From Forficula auricularia (Eukaryota; Arthropoda; Insecta; Dermaptera; Forficulidae): a stretch of DNA of 64,000 bases. The notes under the pieces were generated by a model that saw only the letters and a program-made list of their open reading frames with translations, was not told where the DNA came from and ran no database searches. Positions 43,754 through 54,824 of this stretch are shown in pieces. Every line of letters begins with the position of its first letter. The first letter of the stretch is position 1. The stretch covers positions 9,564,769 through 9,628,768 of the forward strand of contig JALMQS010000187.1 in the NCBI GenBank assembly GCA_024734495.1. Reading direction: 5' to 3'. Position numbers and translations under genes: made by a program.

Positions 43754-46700
43754 TTAAAATTCCGAATGCTGAGAACTTTCATGGTAGTCTTCGACTGGAC
43801 TTCTTGGAGAGCCTCCATAGTACATCGGGGTAGAGGCAGATGGGAAAAGTGGTTCAATTTGTACACAATTGCGATACAAATTGCCCAGTTGTCCCTCGTA
43901 CAAAATGTCATTTATAGCCTTTTTGGCATGGATTTGTTGCCCTGGAGTTAATTTTTGCAATTCCACGGCCCAAGCCTTTGCGATTTTGTCGTATTCACTT
44001 TCATTGGATTTAAGACGGTCACATGCCAGAACCATTAGCTCATCTTGGACATCTCTCTTTTTCCTTTTAAATCTCGGCATAATTTCTTCCTCTTCTTTAT
44101 CTTCCGAATTTGGATTTTCGGTCTCTTCCTTCGTATTCTGTAACAAAAATGAGTCTGTCAAAAAACAAAAAAATTCAAGAGTAATGAAATTTAAGGAGGT
44201 TCTTTCGCGACAATCCACACAAAAAGTTTTAGCCTCGTAACCACTCTATAAATATGAACGGAACTAAAATTTTAGGTTATGTTTTTTAACGTGATTATCC
44301 ACTCACACTACGAAATCTCTATATGGATACACACATACTTGCCGGATCGTTTCCAAGCCATTGTGCTTATATGTATATCCCCTCCACTAAAAATAATAAT
44401 CGCCCAAATATGTTTACCACTACGTGGTAAATAATTTCTATTTTTTTATGTTACTCCGAATATATTATTCTAACAAATATTAGTTTTTCATCAAGATGGT
44501 GAAAGTCCTTCAATGAAAAAAATAAAATAATGATCATATCCCCACCCTTTCCCTATCTACCCTATGTTAAAAATGTCATTTTTAATTGCAATTATTTCAT
44601 GTTTGGTGCGGTAAATCGTCTTCAAATTTTAACAGTATGTGTATTATGCTTTTAATGACTTATATTCCAAGTTTCAAAGACTTCTTGAATTTTTGCATTT
44701 GTGAAAGAACTACCTTAAAACTATTGGCTGAAGATTTTCCAGGCAAGGCATTCAATTTAGTTTCCCGAATGAACAAATTTACTTCAATGTCAAGATTTTT
44801 TTCTTCATTTTCCAAATAAAAACTTAATGATATTTTTCAATTAGGGGCCGTCCATAAATTACGTCATACGAATTTCAAGATTTTTAGACCCTCCTTTCCG
44901 CCTGGCACATTTTCATTGAGCCCTCCTTGTATTGTGACGTCACACTATCACTTTTATACCCTGTAATTTAATAATTGTAGAAATTTTTTTATAAAATAAA
45001 CTCAACTAAAGGGGTTTAATATATTTTAAGTTTAACTTTATTTTTATTCATATCATGAAATCTAAAAAATATATTTGAAAATTTTTTAATTTAATTTTGT
45101 GACATCACAATTTTTAAGATCCCTGCCCCCCCCCCCTGTCACATTTGTCGCAAATCTGAGTGCCCCCTCCTTATTATGTGACGTAATTTATGGAGGTCCC
45201 CTTATCTGTCTTTATCTTTTATAATGATATTACCCAAGAAGGTTCAACACCTTTAGTCGAAGGCGTATCCCCGCATCGTGAAAAGAAGGGAGGGAGAATG
45301 ACATTTCAAGGAATTACCTGTGGATGCTGAAATTGAAAGACTAAAAGGTTATATATCGCTGGAAAGACTGATGCGGGGAGTGTTTTAAGTCTCTACAAGA
45401 AGTTGGAATAAGGAAGTTGGCATGACTTAATACCTATGAATTTGATAGTAATTGTGATCGAATGTGAGAAAGAAAAACAAGGATTTTTTTTATATCTAGA
45501 AACTTAAAGGCCCAGTGTTTCTATCTTGAATAAACACTTTCTAAAATAATAAGTAATGTCTTTTAATTTAATTTTATGAAAAGTTAATTTTTATTTAATT
45601 TTAATGTTAATTTCTTATATGGTAAAAGAGAGTTTATGTCAAATTCATATGACACCACGATCCATTTATAAGACACTGATTAAATTTTGGAATATATTTT
45701 ATCTTATCTTATTATACTAAACGAGTAATTCTTGTAAATATATATAATATCGGTTTCTCAAAAACGGCTCTAACGGTTAGGGGGTTTTTGTGTTGACAAT
45801 TGGATCTGTCACGGTCTCATCTTCGGCTGTTTTTGATGGGTTTTTTGTTAATTAAAATAATTATTCCCAGGTGGATGTTTGAATAAAAATTTATAATTAC
45901 ATTTTTTACAATTTTCTTTTAATAAAATTAATTGGTTTATTTATTTTAAATTCCACTAAAAGATCATTACAAATATTATTATATATTAGAATTTGCCAAT
46001 TTAATTAGGGGTGGCGGTGAGGATGGATGTGGGGAATACAGGAGATGGGGCGGGGGTGGAGTGTGGGTAGAGGTGGCGATGGGGTTTCGGGGGCGGGGGT
46101 GGAAGTGCGGGCGAGGAATTAAAAATCATATTAATATATAGCTTTTAACTGAAGCAAAAAGTTACCGAACATCCCTCGGTGGCCAGGTAATATATATATA
46201 AAAGTTATATACTTGAGCCCGGTTTCCAATTTTTTAAAAAGGAAACTAGGTATGGGCACAAAGAGAAACAAAGAGGTTGTCCTCTGCTTGATGCAAATAA
46301 ACATATACACATATATATCAAGATGATATATCTGTATATATATTATTTATTTGTTTGAGACTATAGTTTCGAAGACTTGGTCTTCATCATCAGTCTTTCT
46401 TCAATTATAAATGTTTTTCATGGAGTCAATATCATATGGATATTGAAAACTTGGTGTTCCTTCGTCACTGGAAGGCTAGGAGTGGGGCCTATGTAGGATA
46501 GGATGTTGCACTGGATAGCTTTTTCAACAACAAGGAATTTAGGAAAAGAGTTTTTATTAAGATTTTGTTAAGGGAGAATGATATAGGTTCTTGGTGAAAC
46601 ATTTTAAATAAACTAAAGAAAATTTTTGAAAAATTCTTTTAGAAACTTTTTAAAATTTTAAATATAAAATACTAAGTAGGTTTCACATAAATGTTTGTGT

Positions 46701-49700
46701 GAAACCTATCTGGTATTTTAAATTTCTAAAAGAATTTTCTTTATTTTATTTATTGAAATTATTTATAATTAATGTAAAGATTTAAGCATCTTTCTTAAGT
46801 TTCTTTTTTGAAAAAAGATGGAATTTTTTTCAAAAATCAACCTGATGATAATATTAAGAAATGAATTTAATTTATTTAGGAACGAATCAAAGATTTTAAT
46901 AGAAATATTTTTACATTGCATATCAGAGGATTTCGTCCCCTCGGGAATCGAACCCAAGCGATAACAGCTTGCCGGGCCGTTAGCCGAACCCTTAAGACGA
47001 ATCTCTCTCCGATATGCAACATATATAAGAAATAAAGCAACAGATTTTTCACTCCTTTCAATTCGAAGGGAATAGTAAAAAATCAGGCTAAACTGAAAAA
47101 AGTTTTCAGTGACGGGTCCTTTATATAAATAATTAATGTAAAGATTTAAGCATCTTTCTTAAGTTTCTTTTTTGAAAAAAGATGGAACTTTTTCAAAAAT
47201 CAATCTGATGATAATATTAAGAAATGAATTTAATTTATTTAGGAACGAATCAAATATGCAATGTAAAAATATTTCTATTAAAATCTTTGATTCGTTCCTA
47301 AATATGTAAATTAAATTCATTTCTTGAAATTATTTAGTTTACATGAAATTGAAATGAAAGTATTTGGATTTACAATTGGATGTTGATGAAGGCAGTCAAG
47401 TTGGTTGTAAAAAAATAAGACTATATCGGTTTTATTATTTTACATTTATTCGATAACCTACGTTTCTGAGATTTACTCCTCTCCTTCTTCAGGGTAACGA
47501 AAAGTCAAAGTTGATATACTTTCATTGACTTTTCGTTACCCTGAAGAAGGAAGAGTAAATCTCGAAACGTCGGTTATCGAATAAATGTAAAATAATAAAA
47601 CCGATATAGTCTTATTTTTACAACCACCTTGACTGCCTTCATCAACATCCAATTGTATATTTATACCAGTCCGTCTTCTAAAGAAAAACTCTATCAAGTA
47701 TTTGGATTTATTGGATATTAATTAAAAATGTTTGAAAGGTTGCACACACGAGAGAATCAAAGTTTATATTTAAAACACTTGTCAGAATTAATAAAGAAGA
47801 ATATAGTATTTATATGTAGATAATGTTATGTAAAGTTTATTAAAATAATGTTTATAGATGAAGGTAATAATGAAGAATAATATTGAAGATAACCAGATAA
47901 AACTTTCATACGGATTAATCGTTTGAGTCCCTAATTAATGTTAGAGTGATCACTAAGCACTTACACTTAAAAAGATGTAATTCATCAATCGTTTGGGGTA
48001 AACAACTAAATGGTTTACTATAAAAGTGTCTGTTGGGCGAGGGCCTTCGGCGGTGCTGCAACTGAGGGATAACTCTGAACTAGAGTGGACTCTTGAACGG
48101 GAGTCCTAGTGGGAACTCTAGTGAGAACCCGTGGGATAACTGTCTTAGGGCTGAGGTGAGGCCGCTTTTATAGCCAACCAAATGTGCAGAGTTGCGTTTT
48201 GGATGACGTCGCTAAATATGCAACGTTTGCAGGGTGGCATATTTAACTTATACAGAACCTGTTCATTAAAAATTTTCATGGAAGGAGTTGAGAGAAAATT
48301 TTGAACTTTGACCTATTTATGTTTTGGAATATGCTCTTTTTAAATAAATTATTAACAACTTTTGGACATTTTCGCTTTTCCGCAATCGCTATCAACTTTC
48401 TTATTTTCTATGGAACCGCCCAAATAGTTTTGCATCATTAGATTAAGTGTTAAAAACTAAGATGATTTTGTATAATGCACTTGATGTCTAAAATTTATAA
48501 TTTCTGAGTTATTTTAGATAATTTGTAAAATCTACAAAATTTAGCGTTCATATTAAAAAAATAATAATAATTAAACTATTGTTTGTAGAATTAATTTGAT
48601 CAATCAAAACACTTAATTAGACATTAAAGAATAATAGGAGTTTATTAAATATTCCCTATACCTAAAATGAATAGTTTTTTAAATAAAAAATATTTTAAAT
48701 TTCACTAGTCTAGATCTTAATCTATATATATATAAAATTAAGGTTTTGTCTGTACATTGCTCCAAATCACGCCAAATTTTGGTTGCACAGGTTTCAAGCA
48801 AAATTATGAACGAAAACACCCTCAACAAAATTCCTGTCTGTATGTCTGTCTGTCTGTATGTTTCCGTCGTTTCCGAAAAGTTGCTCACGATTCACGTAAA
48901 AACGGCTGAAGGGATTATTATGAAATTTCATATTTACATCAGATGTCTTCTAACTTACGTTTTTAGCTATATAACGTTTTGATATTTTGACCCCAGAAGG
49001 GGGTTTGGGGGGCGCACGAATGAAAATTATCAAATAACTCCTAAACTATTAACCCTACGGAAAATTTTATGAAAAACAAAGTTGTAGGGGATGTGATTTC
49101 TGACAACTTTTGTTTGAAAAAATTCCCCCAAAAAACCACCCAAAAAGAGGGGGGGGGTGAAAAATGTAAATTCTTGCCCTTGGAGCAAACTCAACCAAAT
49201 TTTGTATACATAATCTCTGGGCCTCTAGAGGGCTAGAAATGCAAAAACTAACCACCCAAAATGGGGGGGGGGGGTCAAAAAATGAAAATTCTTTCTCTTG
49301 GGCCAAACTCAATCAAATTTTGTACCTATACATAATCTGTGGGTCACTAGAAGGATAGAAATGCAAAAACTGGGTGCGGGGGTGGAATCGGGGTTAGGTG
49401 AGGAGTGAGGCGGAGTAGGGTGGAGGGTGCAGGGGGTTCTGGAGGGCTTGGGGGGGGGTTAGTGGCTTAGGGTGCGGAATGGAGTGGGGGTGGGGGGCAT
49501 GGTGCGGGGTGCTGGGTGGGTTTCGGGGTGTGTGGTGGGGGTGAGAGTGGGGTTCGAGGGCTGGAGGTCCAGGGGGCGTGCTCCCTGGCTAACAAGAGGG
49601 CCGCCGAAGGCGAGCCTTGCAGCTAGTTATTTATACATGACGAGTGAAATTTAAAATATTTTTTATTTAAAAAACTATTCATTTTAGGTATATGGAATAT

Positions 49701-51225
49701 TTAATAAACTCCTATTGGATTTTTATGTAGAATTCAAAAATACTAAAATTTATGCCATGTTCTATTTGAAAAAATTAAGTATTAACAACTTTTGGATTTT
49801 CAGAAATAAACGATTATTATGGTCATCCTGGATATAAAATTTGAATTTTTATGATTAAGTAAGATTCTTTAATGTCTAATTATGAGTTCTATTTGATCAA
49901 ATTAATTCTACAAACAATAGTTTAATTATTATTAATTTTTCAATATGAACGCTAAATTGATAGATTTATAAACTATCTAAAATAACTTCTAAATGTATAT
50001 ATAAAATAAATGGAGGAAAAAGTTAAAAATTTTCTGGACTCAGTACACTCTCAAGTTAAAGATACCTTAGTAATAAACTTAAATATACCAAACATAAACT
50101 ATTAAAAATGTATTTTTGGGGTACTCCCCTCAAAATAGAATAATGACTGCCCGTCTCTCCTTTCCAAAAATGGTGAAATTTAATTACTAAATGTATTTAA
50201 AGTAGACAATAAAAGAGTATGTCTTCTTCTGGAAGAATAAATTTTAATTCCAGTGAATCAATTGTATAATAATATACAGATGAAGAGGCCAAAGCTCTCG
50301 AAACTAAAGTCTTTTTATGATTAAATAAAAAATTATTTTTCCAGCAGAAGACATCTTTTATTGTCTCCTTTAATTTATAAAAATTCTGCTATTACCGGCA
50401 AAAAGAAGCTTTAGAGAAAGTATTGTTTTAGAAATGAAAAAAAATTTATTGATTGTTTATATAAATGAAAAAAATACAAATCTTTTATAAAAAACAATCT
50501 AGAATACGTTTATTCAAAAGTCAAACGTTTCGGGTGAATTTGTCCCTTTATCAATGGAACAATTTTTTTATAAAAAGAAAAAAGTTTCTCTAGAATTTAA
50601 TTTCTAAATTCTTTCTAGAATTCAATTTCTAAATTCTAGAGAAAGCAACATTTTTTTCTTTTTTTGAAAAAATTATTCCATTGATAAAGGGACAAATTCA
50701 CCCGAAACGTTTGGCTTTTGAATAAACGAATACCAGATTGTTTTTTATAAAAGATTTGTATTTTTTTCATGTATAGTTTTATTAATCAAATCATGAACTT
50801 ACATTACTTGTAGAATTCTTTTCTTCTCTCAGCATTGCCCGTTGATTAACGGGATAATTTGAATTTTGAGCTGGATCTAGGTCTCGCAGGAAACTCATCT
50901 GTTCAAAATACCACAAAGTCGGTTCTTCCCCGTCGTCCGTTCCACTTCCACTTCGAGACAAATCATTTATTCGTTTTACTTCTTTTCGAAAATTTGTCCT
51001 AAGTGAATTGATTTTCCTTTTAACATCATCTCTCGTTGATTCTGGATATTTCTCTCGAAATTTTTTAATTAAAACATCATAAGCTTCTCTCTTCTCTTGT
51101 CTGTTGCTGTACCCTTTGCATTTACAATCCCATAAGGCTGGAAGCGATTTGTAAACTTTAATGCATTCGAGGATAAATGCCCTCTCCGTAGCTTTATTAT
51201 TAGACATCATTTTTTTCCCACTCAT
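43754..51225 (-). CDS. MADF-BESS domain protein, two exons
   Basis: Exon 1 is 51225-50803, ending AGTAAT before GTAAGT. Exon 2 is 44137-43754, preceded by TTTTTGTTACAG. Both are in phase 0 (about 268 residues). Exon 1 encodes a MADF domain (about residues 10-110): [20 protein letters not shown], a [19 protein letters not shown] helix pair, [16 protein letters not shown], and a [12 protein letters not shown] end. Exon 2 has an acidic/basic linker ([18 protein letters not shown]) and a BESS motif ([20 protein letters not shown]). MADF binds DNA in a Myb/SANT-like way and BESS mediates protein contacts; the family are insect transcriptional regulators. I chose ATG 51225; more 5' non-ATG codons are open. 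The 6.7-kb intron carries several foldbacks and a Helentron-like element. The exon pairing is inferred from phase and domain order. Confidence 0.8.
44844..45201. mobile_element. PIF/Harbinger-like MITE, TTA duplication
   Basis: Ends GGGGCCGTCCATAAATTACG and CGTAATTTATGGAGGTCCCC, flanked by TTA (44841-44843, 45202-45204). Contains TGACGTCACA and GTGACATCACA inside the arms. 358 bp, non-coding, inside the MADF-BESS intron. Confidence 0.75.
45205..45985. other. Unassigned intronic sequence
   Basis: A mixed-composition patch at 45240-45420 has short open segments but no recognisable domain; the rest is AT-rich. Confidence 0.3.
45990..46200 (+). mobile_element. G-rich Helentron-like terminal piece
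   Basis: G-rich block 46005-46115, then GCTTTTAACTGAAG and CCGAACATCCCTCGG. Inverted relative of 23225-23480. Confidence 0.35.
46357..46393 (-). ncRNA. Hammerhead-like motif with full CUGAUGA core
   Basis: Minus strand: CTGATGA, T, GAAGAC-CAA-GTCTTC (perfect 6-bp stem), GAAAC, TATA, GTC. All fixed core blocks of a type-I hammerhead are present in order, with a minimal stem III (C-G, or the ACTATAGT palindrome if dimeric). Stem I looks very short. Followed downstream on the minus strand by the AAATAAATAATATATATACAG and AAGCAGAGGACAACC words of the large palindromes. Confidence 0.5.
46750..47310. repeat. Direct and inverted repeat pair with embedded SINE
   Basis: AATGTAAAGATTTAAGCATC to ATTTAGGAACGAATCAAA occurs at 46772-46888 and again at 47128-47250. 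The segment ATTTAGGAACGAATCAAA is mirrored at 47284-47305. The first copy is separated by a tRNA-like insertion (46925-46995). Confidence 0.65.
46925..46995 (-). mobile_element. tRNA-derived SINE head
   Basis: The minus strand carries GGTTCGGCTAACGGCCCGG and GCTTGGGTTCGATTCCCGAG (B box GGTTCGATTCC). ATATGCAA-like words on each side suggest a short target duplication. No anticodon arm that I can assign; a SINE or tRNA pseudogene rather than a working tRNA. Confidence 0.5.
47386..47690. repeat. Foldback with head-to-head hammerhead-like motifs
   Basis: TGTTGATGAAGGCAGTCAAG at 47386 mirrors TTGACTGCCTTCATCAACAT at 47627; the centre is near 47520. Motifs: minus 47457-47492 and plus 47541-47575 (CTGAAGAAGG ... 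CTCGAAACGTCGG, then GAATAAA). Stem pairing in this family is weaker (GAG/CTC only). Confidence 0.65.
47826..48230 (-). mobile_element. Possible solo LTR
   Basis: On the minus strand GGTTGGCTATAAAAGCGGCC gives a TATA box, followed by repeated GAGTTCCCACTAG / AGAGTCCACTCTAG words in what would be the R/U5 region. Borders and target duplication are not clear, so this is a weak call. Confidence 0.3.
48715..49635 (+). mobile_element. Helentron-like non-autonomous element
   Basis: Starts in TCTATATATATATAAAATTA then TTTGTCTGTACATTGCTCC. It contains TCTGTCTGTCTGTATG, AAAAGTTGCTCACGATTCAC and two to three G-rich minisatellite units, then a long G-rich block (49370-49580). It ends GCCGCCGAAGGCGAGCC, CTTGCAGCTAGTTATTTATA. 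A TATATA 5' end and a hairpin followed by CAGCTAGT match Helentron-group ends in arthropods. No Rep/helicase frame. Confidence 0.6.
49640..50185. other. AT-rich intronic sequence
   Basis: Partly mirrors 48440-48680 (AAATTAATTCTACAAACAAT and its complement), so it is probably the arms of a foldback around the Helentron-like element. No gene. Confidence 0.4.
50190..50410. repeat. Foldback of the CTATAGTC/ACTAAAGTC family
   Basis: GACAATAAAAGAGTATGTCTTC at the left is mirrored by GAAGACATCTTTTATTGTCT at the right. The inner right arm has GAAGAGGCC, AAAGCTCTCGAAACTAAAGT (50281-50312), a relative of the motif at 46357. Same outer words as 29990-30210. Confidence 0.55.
50460..50760. repeat. Foldback with TTGATAAAGGG hammerhead-like pair
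   Basis: ACGTTTCGGGTGAATTTGTC at 50525 is the mirror of GACAAATTCACCCGAAACGT at 50691; the centre is near 50610. Each arm reads TTGATAAA, GGG...CCC, GAAACGTTTG, then GAATAAA. It ends about 40 bp from the MADF exon donor. Confidence 0.65.
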
Positions 51226-51591
51226 TATTTTACACGATACTATCACTGAAGTATTCACAATTCAGTCAAAATAAATTGTTTTGCTTATACACATGTTTAG
51301 AATTGTTTGAAAATGTGTAGAAAAACCATTTTCATGCTTATATTATCTGAGTGTGACTAAATTCCGACGCCTACAATAAAGTAAGATGATATGATCGTAG
51401 AAAGTTCGTTTTGGTGACAATTGTTGTTATTTCTAAAACGAATAACCGTTTAAATCTTGGATTTTTCGGAACTTCCTGGTGAAAATCTGAAAAAATTGAA
51501 TTTATTTAGAGAAGTCTCGAAGGCACTTTGACTGAAACTTGGATCACTTTAGGACTGAAACATGGACCATGGGAGTCTTAATCTTATTTAT

Positions 51592-52208
51592 AGTAATAGG
51601 AACAGCTTTTATGGGGTATGTTCTACCCTGAGGACAAATATCCTTCTGAGGGGCAACCGTTATTATCAATTTAGTATCTGCGAACCCCTATCTTGGGACT
51701 AGAATCGTTTATTTATAGTAATAGGAACAGCTTTTATGGGGCATGTTCTACCCTGAGGACAGATATCCTTCTGAGGGGCAACCGTTATTACCAATTTAGT
51801 ATCTGCGAACCCCTATCTTGAGACTAGAATCGTTTATTTATAGTAATAGGAACAGCTTTTATGGGGTATGTTCTACCCTGAGGACAAATATCCTTCTGAG
51901 GGGCAACCGTTATTACCAATTTAGTATCTGCGAACCCCTATCTTGAGACTAGAATCGTTTATTTATAGCAATAGGAACAGCTTTTATGGGGTATGTTCTA
52001 CCCTGAAGACAAATATCCTTTTGAGGGGTAACCGTTATTACCAATTTAGTATCTGCGAACCCCTATCTTGAGACTAGGATCGTTTATTTATAGCAATAGG
52101 AACAGCTTTTATGGGGTATGTTCAACCTGAGGACAAATATCCTTCTGAGGGGCAACCGTTATTACGAATTTAGTATCTGCGAACCCCTATCTTGGGATTA
52201 GAATCGTC
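51592..52208 (+). repeat. 125-bp tandem repeat, five units
   Basis: Units start with AG(T/C)AATAGGAACAGCTTTT at 51592, 51717, 51842, 51967 and 52092, exactly 125 bp apart; the last ends near 52208. Units differ by only a few substitutions (one has a 1-bp deletion near 52123). Words: GGGGTATGTTCTACCCTGA, AGTATCTGCGAACCCC. Not CRISPR: no spacers. Confidence 0.92.
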
Positions 52209-52909
52209 GAATGAATTTGAGAAGGGTTTGCATTCAAGATTAAATTATTAAAAAACTCCACTTTTATGCCAAGTTTCAGCTTTCTTTTTAAAACATTTCG
52301 CTAACAGAAAAAATGAAAGATTACCAAAAATAGATAAGAGCAAGTCAAGTCATAAAAATATTTTGGCTTTTTTTTATTCCAATCTTAGGAAGTTCGTTTT
52401 CGTGCTGGTGTTCAATCAACGGTAGAGCATTCAAGTTTTGTGTTAACAAACAGCACCTATATGCCAAGTTTCAGCTTTCTCTTTTGAATCGTTCGCTGGC
52501 AAATTTTTCGGAACTTCGTGGTGAAAATCTGAAAAAATTGAATTTATTTAGAGAAGTCTAGAAGGCAAGTGGGCTGAAATTTTGCATTCAAGATTAAATT
52601 ATAAAACTGCACTTTTATGCCAAGTTTCAGTTTTCTTTTTAAAACAACAGAAAAAATAAAAGATTACCAAAAATAGATAAGAGCGAGCCAAGTCATAAAA
52701 ATATTTTGGCTTTTTTTTCTCCAATTTTAGGAAGTTCGTTTTCGTGCTGGTGTTCAATCAACGGTAGAGCATTCAAGTTTTGTGTTAATAAACAGCACCT
52801 GTATGCCAAGTTTCAGCTTCTCTTTTGAATCGTACTCTGGCTTATGTGTTTAGAATTGTTTGAAATGTGTAGAAAAACCATTTTCATGCTTATATTATCT
52901 GAGTGTGAC

Positions 52910-53858
52910 CAGGGCCGGCGCTACCGGGGGTGCAACCCGTGCGGCTGCACAGGGCGGCAGAAAGGCAAGGTGGGCGGGGGTCGCAGCGGTTAAATGTGAC
53001 TGTGTATGTGTGTGTGCGCGCAGTAATTATTTTGAATTTTTATACAATATCCCATCGATAAAGAACTGGTCAAAAAGTGATTTAGAAAATAAGTGTAAAC
53101 AGCTTCAAGATGTTCTAACTTACGGAGAATCACGGGATATTGACGCTAATGAACTTTGTGATGAACTGAAAGTGCTTTGTCATATTGTTGAAGAAAATTC
53201 TACTCCGATGGACGTATTGAAATACACACTAGCAAATGATTTTGCACCAAATGTTGCAATAGCATTAAGAATTTTAGTAACTCTACCAATTACAGTAGCC
53301 AGTGGTGAACGGAGTTTCTCCAAATTAAAACTGATAAAGACTTACCTTCGATCGACCATGTCTGAAACTAGGTTAGATGACCTAGCAACAATATCAATCG
53401 AACATGAATTGGGAGAAAAATTGAACTATACTGATTTAGTGAACGACTTTGCTGCTGTTAAAGCAAGAAAAATGGTTTTTTAATTCCAAATAACTTTTGT
53501 GATGAGGAAATGTTTTAGAATCAGTATTTGGTATTTCTACATGTATACAGTATCTTAACCTACTGTAAATTTAAAATTACAATAGTGTACAAGAACTGTT
53601 GACACAATTTGTTTGTAAAATATTTTTTATTTGTAAATAACACCAGTAAACTAATAACTGCTATGTTTGATGTTTCTAATTGTTATTTTATCCTTTATCT
53701 TTGTTACTTCCTAGTATCTTGTATCTATCTGTATCTTTGTTACTTCCTAGTACTATTATGCTGATTTCCGGGCCGGGAGGAGCAAGGTATGGGAGGGGGG
53801 GGGGGGGCGCCAAACAAATGTTTTGCACGGGGCGGCAAAGTGAGTTGCGCCGGCACTG
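52910..53858 (+). mobile_element. Internally deleted hAT element with perfect 8-bp duplication
   Basis: Ends CAGGGCCGGCGCTACC and GCGCCGGCACTG form 12-bp inverted repeats with one mismatch, flanked by AGTGTGAC (52902-52909, 53859-53866). The matching empty site is present in the paralogous segment at 51351-51358. 949 bp, carrying only the transposase C-terminus. Confidence 0.92.
53022..53483 (+). pseudogene. hAT transposase C-terminal (dimerisation) fragment
   Basis: About 153 codons remain in frame: NYFEFLYNIPSIKNWSKSDL, an acidic middle part, then the hATC dimerisation block LRILVTLPITVASGERSFSK followed by LKLIKTYLRSTMSETRLDDL and ISIEHEL. The signature SGERSFSxLKxIKxxLRSxMxxxRL is clear. 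The TTF finger, DNA-binding part and catalytic DDE region are missing, so it cannot transpose itself but could be mobilised in trans. The frame runs open through the left end into flanking DNA, so the native start is lost. Confidence 0.85.
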
Positions 53859-54824
53859 AGTGTGACTAAATTCCGACGCCTACAACAAAGTAAGATGATA
53901 TGGTCGTAGAAAGTTCGTTCTGGTGACAATTGTTGTTATTTCTAAGACGAATTTTGGACTTTTTCGGAACTTCCTGGTGAAAATCTGAAAAAATTGAATT
54001 TATTTAGAGAAGTCGCCTCGAGAAGGGCTGAAATTTTGAATTCAAGATTAAATTATAAAAAGCTGTACTTTTGAGCCAAGTTTCAGCTTTCTTTTTAAAA
54101 CAATTCGCTAACAGAAAAAAATGAAAGATTACCATGAAATAGATAAAAGCGAGCCAAGTCATAAAAATATTTTGGCTTTTTCCCTGCAATTTAAGAAAGT
54201 TCGTTTTCGTGCATTCAAGTTTTGTGTTTATAAACAGCACCTGTACGCCAAGTTTCAGCTTTCTCTTTTGAATCCTTCGCTGGCAAAAAAATTGCAAAAT
54301 TTTCAGAGAGGTACCGAAACTTGAAAATGTTTTCTCTATTTTCCTCTGCTTTCTTGACTTAATATTGAAGTGATCCTGAAGCGATATTGCGCAATAGTGT
54401 CTAACGACTAATCAATATCCTACAAACAACACACACTCCGTTTAAATGGTTCAAGCAGGTGTTAAATTGAGCCAATATTTTACACAAACTTTCATTAAAT
54501 ATACCTACAAAATCAATAATATTGGTCAATATTCAATTTCAATCAATTATATTGTACAATATTACAATTTCTTCAATAATATTGATAATCTACTGTGTAC
54601 TTGAAAAAAACCCATTTCCCACGATTAGTGACTTTTATTCTGTCAGGTTGGTATCGTCGATGTAAACATTAAAGAAAAAAACGACTTTTCAAATTCTCAA
54701 GACATCTGTCTCTTTCATGATATTTATTTAAGTGATATTAACACTTTCTTATACATATATATAAATATATAATGATGATTTTGGATTGAAAAATAATAAT
54801 AAAGCGTCAAGTTTAATTTGTGAA

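Larger units (their letters stand above)
51287..54310. repeat. Tandemly duplicated segment upstream of the MADF-BESS gene
   Basis: The unit starting TGTTTAGAATTGTTTGAAA is present at 51291 and 52848. TTCGGAACTTC(C/G)TGGTGAAAA starts copies near 51468, 52508 and 53963. GGAAGTTCGTTTTCGTGC occurs at 52388, 52731 and 54195. One copy carries the 125-bp array, another the hAT insertion. No coding frame apart from the hAT piece. Confidence 0.75.

Noticed and set aside
43869..44240. 123-codon plus-strand frame
   Set aside because: Antisense of the BESS exon, with no signature of its own.
44586..44819. 77-codon plus frame, and the opposite-strand frame with an [21 protein letters not shown] segment
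   Set aside because: Could be a transposase or exon remnant, but no start, splice sites or family signature could be defended.
46925..46995. Functional tRNA gene
   Set aside because: Only a B box and part of a T-arm are convincing; no complete acceptor or anticodon stem could be drawn.
51592..52208. CRISPR-like regular spacing
   Set aside because: The whole 125-bp unit is repeated with no variable spacers, in a eukaryotic genome; it is a simple tandem array.
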